From positions 1-8,544 of the forward strand of contig JAFGXK010000177.1 of NCBI GenBank assembly GCA_016936695.1: a DNA stretch of 8,544 nucleotides, in the 5' to 3' direction. The notes under the pieces are model-generated. The model ran no database searches, had not been told where the DNA came from, and worked only from the letters and a program-made list of their open reading frames with translations. Numbering within the stretch: the stretch's first letter is position 1; each line of letters begins with the position of its first letter. Both the position numbers and the translations under genes were made by a program. This stretch comes from Bacteroidales bacterium. Lineage in GTDB: Bacteria > Bacteroidota > Bacteroidia > Bacteroidales > VadinHA17. Shown in pieces: positions 5,747 through 8,544 of this stretch.

Positions 5747-7327
5747 ATGGCAAGTATTAAACCAGCAGAAGTTTCAAAAATCCTCAGACAGCAGCTTGAA
5801 GGCATACAGACCGGCGTTGAGCTTGAAGAGGTCGGCACTGTCCTGGAGGTTGGCGACGGTATCGCCCGCATTTATGGATTGTCAAATGCAGAGTCGAATG
5901 AGCTGATAGAGTTCGAGAATGGCATTCAGGCGATTGTGTTAAACCTTGAAGAGGACAATATTGGTGCGGTTCTTCTCGGACCTACTGAGGAGATCAACGA
6001 AGGCGACATTGTCAAACGCACCGGGAGGATCGCCTCAATTAATGTTGGAGAAGGCTTATTGGGAAGAGTTATCACCCCGACCGGCCAGCCGCTCGACGGC
6101 AAGGGGCCCATTGAAGGTGAAGTGTATGAGCTGCCCTTCGAAAGAAAGGCTCCGGGTGTAATTTTTCGTCAGCCTGTAAAGCAGCCTCTTCAGACTGGTA
6201 TCAAGGCAATCGACGCGATGATCCCTATCGGAAGAGGTCAGCGTGAGCTCATCATCGGTGACCGTCAGACAGGAAAAACGGCTATAGCCATCGATACGAT
6301 TATTAACCAGCGCAGTAATTTCGAAAAAGGGAAACCGGTATATTGCATATATGTGGGGATCGGACAGAAAGGCTCCACAGTGGCAAATATTGCCAAGACG
6401 CTTGAGGAGCACGGAGCTCTCGACTATACAGTGATAGTCCTGGCGACTGCTTCCGACCCTGCCGCTTCGCAGTTCTATGCACCTTTTGCCGGAGCTGCAA
6501 TAGGGGAGTTCTTCCGCGACACCGGCCGTGATGCCCTTATTATTTACGACGACCTTTCAAAGCAGGCCGTCTCTTACCGCGAAGTTTCGCTTCTGCTCCG
6601 CCGTCCGCCAGGTCGTGAAGCATATCCCGGTGACGTATTCTACCTGCACTCGAGGCTCCTTGAAAGAGCTGCCAAGATAATTGAATCGGACGAAGTAGCT
6701 AAAAAGATGAACGATCTGCCCGAGTCGATCCGCCACATGGTAAAAGGAGGAGGATCGCTGACGGCTCTCCCGATTATTGAAACACAGGCAGGCGACGTAG
6801 CCGCATATATTCCGACAAACGTGATCTCGATCACCGACGGACAGATATTCCTTGAATCAAGCCTCTTCAACTCAGGTGTTCGCCCGGCAATCAACGTCGG
6901 AATCTCGGTGTCGAGAGTAGGGGGTAACGCCCAGATCAAGGCTATGAAGAAAATTGCAGGGACCCTCAAGGTTGACCAGGCACAGTACCGGGAACTGGAA
7001 GCTTTCTCAAAATTCGGTTCCGACCTCGATGCTTCAACACTTGCGATCCTTAACAAGGGAGCCAGGAACGTTGAGATACTTAAACAGGGTCAGTATTCAC
7101 CTATGCCCATTGAAAAGCAGGTTGCAATTATTTTCTGCGGAACAATGGGATTGCTGAAGGATGTTCCTGTTAACAAGGTCAGGGAATTTGAAAACCAATA
7201 CCTCGAATACCTCGAGCTGAAGCACAGGGATGTACTCGACCAGCTCGCTGCAGGTGTGTTGAATGATAACATTACAGAGGTTCTCGAAAAAACCGCTCAG
7301 GAGCTTGTAAAAAAATATAAACCCTGA
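5747..7327 (+). CDS. atpA: F1Fo ATP synthase subunit alpha
   Basis: Regulatory, non-catalytic nucleotide-binding subunit alternating with beta in the F1 hexamer. The 526 residues are slightly more than in E. coli. The N-terminal beta-barrel is about 25-95. The P-loop is GDRQTGKT (171-178), the Walker B strand ALIIYDD (263-269), and the alpha/beta signature PAINVGISVS is at 380-389, followed by Arg390, which corresponds to the arginine (E. coli Arg376) that reaches into the beta catalytic site. The C-terminal helical domain follows. A loop around 320-337 (MNDLPESIRHMVKGGGSL) may differ from E. coli. The partner beta gene is not in this window, so assembly needs a second locus. ATG 5747 is preceded by an A/T-rich leader. 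Confidence 0.98.
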   Translation: MASIKPAEVSKILRQQLEGIQTGVELEEVGTVLEVGDGIARIYGLSNAESNELIEFENGIQAIVLNLEEDNIGAVLLGPTEEINEGDIVKRTGRIASINVGEGLLGRVITPTGQPLDGKGPIEGEVYELPFERKAPGVIFRQPVKQPLQTGIKAIDAMIPIGRGQRELIIGDRQTGKTAIAIDTIINQRSNFEKGKPVYCIYVGIGQKGSTVANIAKTLEEHGALDYTVIVLATASDPAASQFYAPFAGAAIGEFFRDTGRDALIIYDDLSKQAVSYREVSLLLRRPPGREAYPGDVFYLHSRLLERAAKIIESDEVAKKMNDLPESIRHMVKGGGSLTALPIIETQAGDVAAYIPTNVISITDGQIFLESSLFNSGVRPAINVGISVSRVGGNAQIKAMKKIAGTLKVDQAQYRELEAFSKFGSDLDASTLAILNKGARNVEILKQGQYSPMPIEKQVAIIFCGTMGLLKDVPVNKVREFENQYLEYLELKHRDVLDQLAAGVLNDNITEVLEKTAQELVKKYKP

Positions 7328-7360
7328 AACGGCCGGGGAAACTGAAAAATTTAATCTTGA

Positions 7361-8245
7361 ATGCCTAATTTAAAAGCAATACGGGTAAGGATAGCTTCTG
7401 TCAAATCAACACGACAGATCACATCTGCCATGAAAATGGTATCCGCAGCCAAACTCAGGAAAGCACAGGATAAGATTGTCAGACTGAGGCCTTATGCAAA
7501 CAAGCTTCACGATATACTTGTGAACCTGTCACAAAGTCTTGCCGAATCGCAGGTTGAAAATATCTATGCAAGGGAGGGCACACCGGAGAAAGTGCTGATT
7601 GTAATGATTACATCGAACCGGGGACTCTGCGGCGCTTTCAACTCAAACGTGGTTAAAGAAGCCAGAAATCTTGTTGCTGAAGAATACTTTGACCAGTATA
7701 GGAAAGGCAATGTAAGGTTCCTGACAATAGGGAAGAACGGTTTTGACAACATGAGGAAGCATAAGTTCCCGATTGCTGCAGAATACAATGATCTTCTGAA
7801 CGATCTGACCTTTGAAAGGACAGTGACGATTGCCGAAAAGGTGATGCAGTCTTTCACGACAGGCGAATATGACAGGGTGGAGTTAATCTACAATCACTTC
7901 AAGAATGCGGCTGTACAGCAGCTTACAAGGGAAGTGTTCCTTCCTGTTCAATCAGTTCAGGAAGATGTGAAGGCACCGGTAAATGCCGACTATATTTATG
8001 AACCCGGCAAGGAAGAGATAATAAGGGAGCTGATCCCGAAATCGCTTAAGATACAATTCTACAAGGCGATACTCGACTCCTTTGTTGCTGAAAACGGCGC
8101 CAGGATGACTGCAATGCACAAGGCTACGGATAATGCCACTACAATGATCAGCGAGCTTACACTGCAGTACAACAAGGCAAGGCAGGCATCCATTACGAAC
8201 CAGATCCTTGAGGTTGTCAGCGGGGCTGAGGCTTTAAAAGGATAA
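7361..8245 (+). CDS. atpG: F1Fo ATP synthase subunit gamma
   Basis: Central rotor shaft that turns inside the alpha/beta hexamer and sits on the c-ring. The 294 residues begin with the conserved PNLKAIRVRI and ITSAMKMVSAAKL (20-32), the N-terminal shaft helix. The globular Rossmann-like part includes SNRGLCGAFN (85-94). The C-terminal helix includes NATTMISELTLQYNKARQ and ends in ITNQILEVVSGAEAL (278-292), close to the family signature but with Gln281 where Glu is usual. It starts 33 bases after atpA. In most gene clusters atpD follows; here a prenyl synthase follows instead. Confidence 0.97.
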   Translation: MPNLKAIRVRIASVKSTRQITSAMKMVSAAKLRKAQDKIVRLRPYANKLHDILVNLSQSLAESQVENIYAREGTPEKVLIVMITSNRGLCGAFNSNVVKEARNLVAEEYFDQYRKGNVRFLTIGKNGFDNMRKHKFPIAAEYNDLLNDLTFERTVTIAEKVMQSFTTGEYDRVELIYNHFKNAAVQQLTREVFLPVQSVQEDVKAPVNADYIYEPGKEEIIRELIPKSLKIQFYKAILDSFVAENGARMTAMHKATDNATTMISELTLQYNKARQASITNQILEVVSGAEALKG

Positions 8246-8274
8246 GGAATGAAATTCTGATAGCAGAAAGGGAT

Positions 8275-8544
8275 ATGTACACTCAACCGGAACTGAAAAA
8301 GATTATCGACACATCGCTTGTCAATCTTTCCTACAATCAGGAGTCGGAAAGGCTGACCGATCCGGTTAAGTATGTCCTTTCAATAGGAGGAAAACGGCTC
8401 AGGCCGGTTCTTGCACTTTTGGTCTGCGACATGTACGGTGACAAGATAGACGAGGCAGTCATACCTGTAACAGGCCTCGAGATCTTTCACAATTTTACAC
8501 TTGTCCACGATGACATAATGGACAAGGCTCCGGTGAGAAGGGGA
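8275..8544 (+). CDS. Polyprenyl diphosphate synthase, 5' part (cut by the window edge)
   Basis: The first 90 residues of a trans-isoprenyl diphosphate synthase, which extends allylic diphosphates with isopentenyl diphosphate to supply quinone side chains, carotenoids or other isoprenoids. GGKRLRP (38-44) is the IPP-binding motif, and the first Asp-rich motif is DDIMD (79-83) with Arg88-Arg89 nearby. The motif has two residues between its Asp clusters, without the two-residue insertion of typical bacterial FPP synthases. Phe74 lies five residues before it, where a bulky residue tends to limit chain length. The ATG follows a weak purine-rich AGAAAGGG at 8265-8272, 29 bases after atpG, so it may be co-transcribed. 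The remaining two thirds, including the second Asp-rich motif, are outside the window. Confidence 0.92.
   Translation, partial: MYTQPELKKIIDTSLVNLSYNQESERLTDPVKYVLSIGGKRLRPVLALLVCDMYGDKIDEAVIPVTGLEIFHNFTLVHDDIMDKAPVRRG

Noticed and set aside
6056..7056. Several - strand open frames of 65-138 codons inside atpA
   Set aside because: They are shadows of a highly conserved gene, with no domain, no leader and no spacing that would suggest expression.
8249..8260. ATGAAATTCTGA mini-frame between atpG and the prenyl synthase gene
   Set aside because: It has only three codons; such a frame arises often by chance, and nothing suggests a leader peptide.

Overview
The window is a stretch of bacterial housekeeping chromosome, all on the + strand. 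It probably comes from a member of the Bacteroidota. Four things point there: short A/T-rich leaders with almost no Shine-Dalgarno motifs, a promoter-like TAnnTTTG box, an ATP synthase a subunit with a signal peptide and a large periplasmic insertion, and a bactofilin gene running directly into an ATP synthase cluster. The base composition looks mid-range, with no sign of mobile DNA, CRISPR arrays, or tRNA or rRNA genes.

Positions 29-2187 hold a lipid-synthesis block headed by a ribosomal protein gene: rpmF (L32), plsX (phosphate acyltransferase, start of phospholipid synthesis) and fabH (KAS III, start of fatty-acid elongation). The genes are 7-25 bases apart and look like one transcript. 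A 68-base gap with two TAnnTTTG boxes then separates this block from the next.

Positions 2256-8245 hold the second unit: a bactofilin, AtpZ, a four-helix AtpI-like protein, then atpB-atpE-atpF-atpH-atpA-atpG (a, c, b, delta, alpha, gamma). The beta (atpD) and epsilon (atpC) genes are absent, so this is a split ATP synthase locus and the catalytic subunit must be encoded elsewhere. Membrane sector, stator, alpha and rotor shaft are made here, together with two putative assembly factors. The order of the Fo genes, a perfect 13-bp hairpin after the c-subunit gene, and UUG starts on the AtpI-like and a-subunit genes suggest that output is tuned to subunit stoichiometry. The a-subunit carries the His/Glu arrangement reversed from E. 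coli, and the c-subunit lacks the sodium ligands, so a proton-driven enzyme is predicted.

From 8275 to the window edge is the 5' part of a polyprenyl diphosphate synthase. There is no intergenic stretch longer than 70 bases. I see no wholly new system. The most interesting points are the 65-base out-of-frame overlap that ties bactofilin to atpZ, the atpE-atpF hairpin, and the large His-rich periplasmic domain of subunit a.
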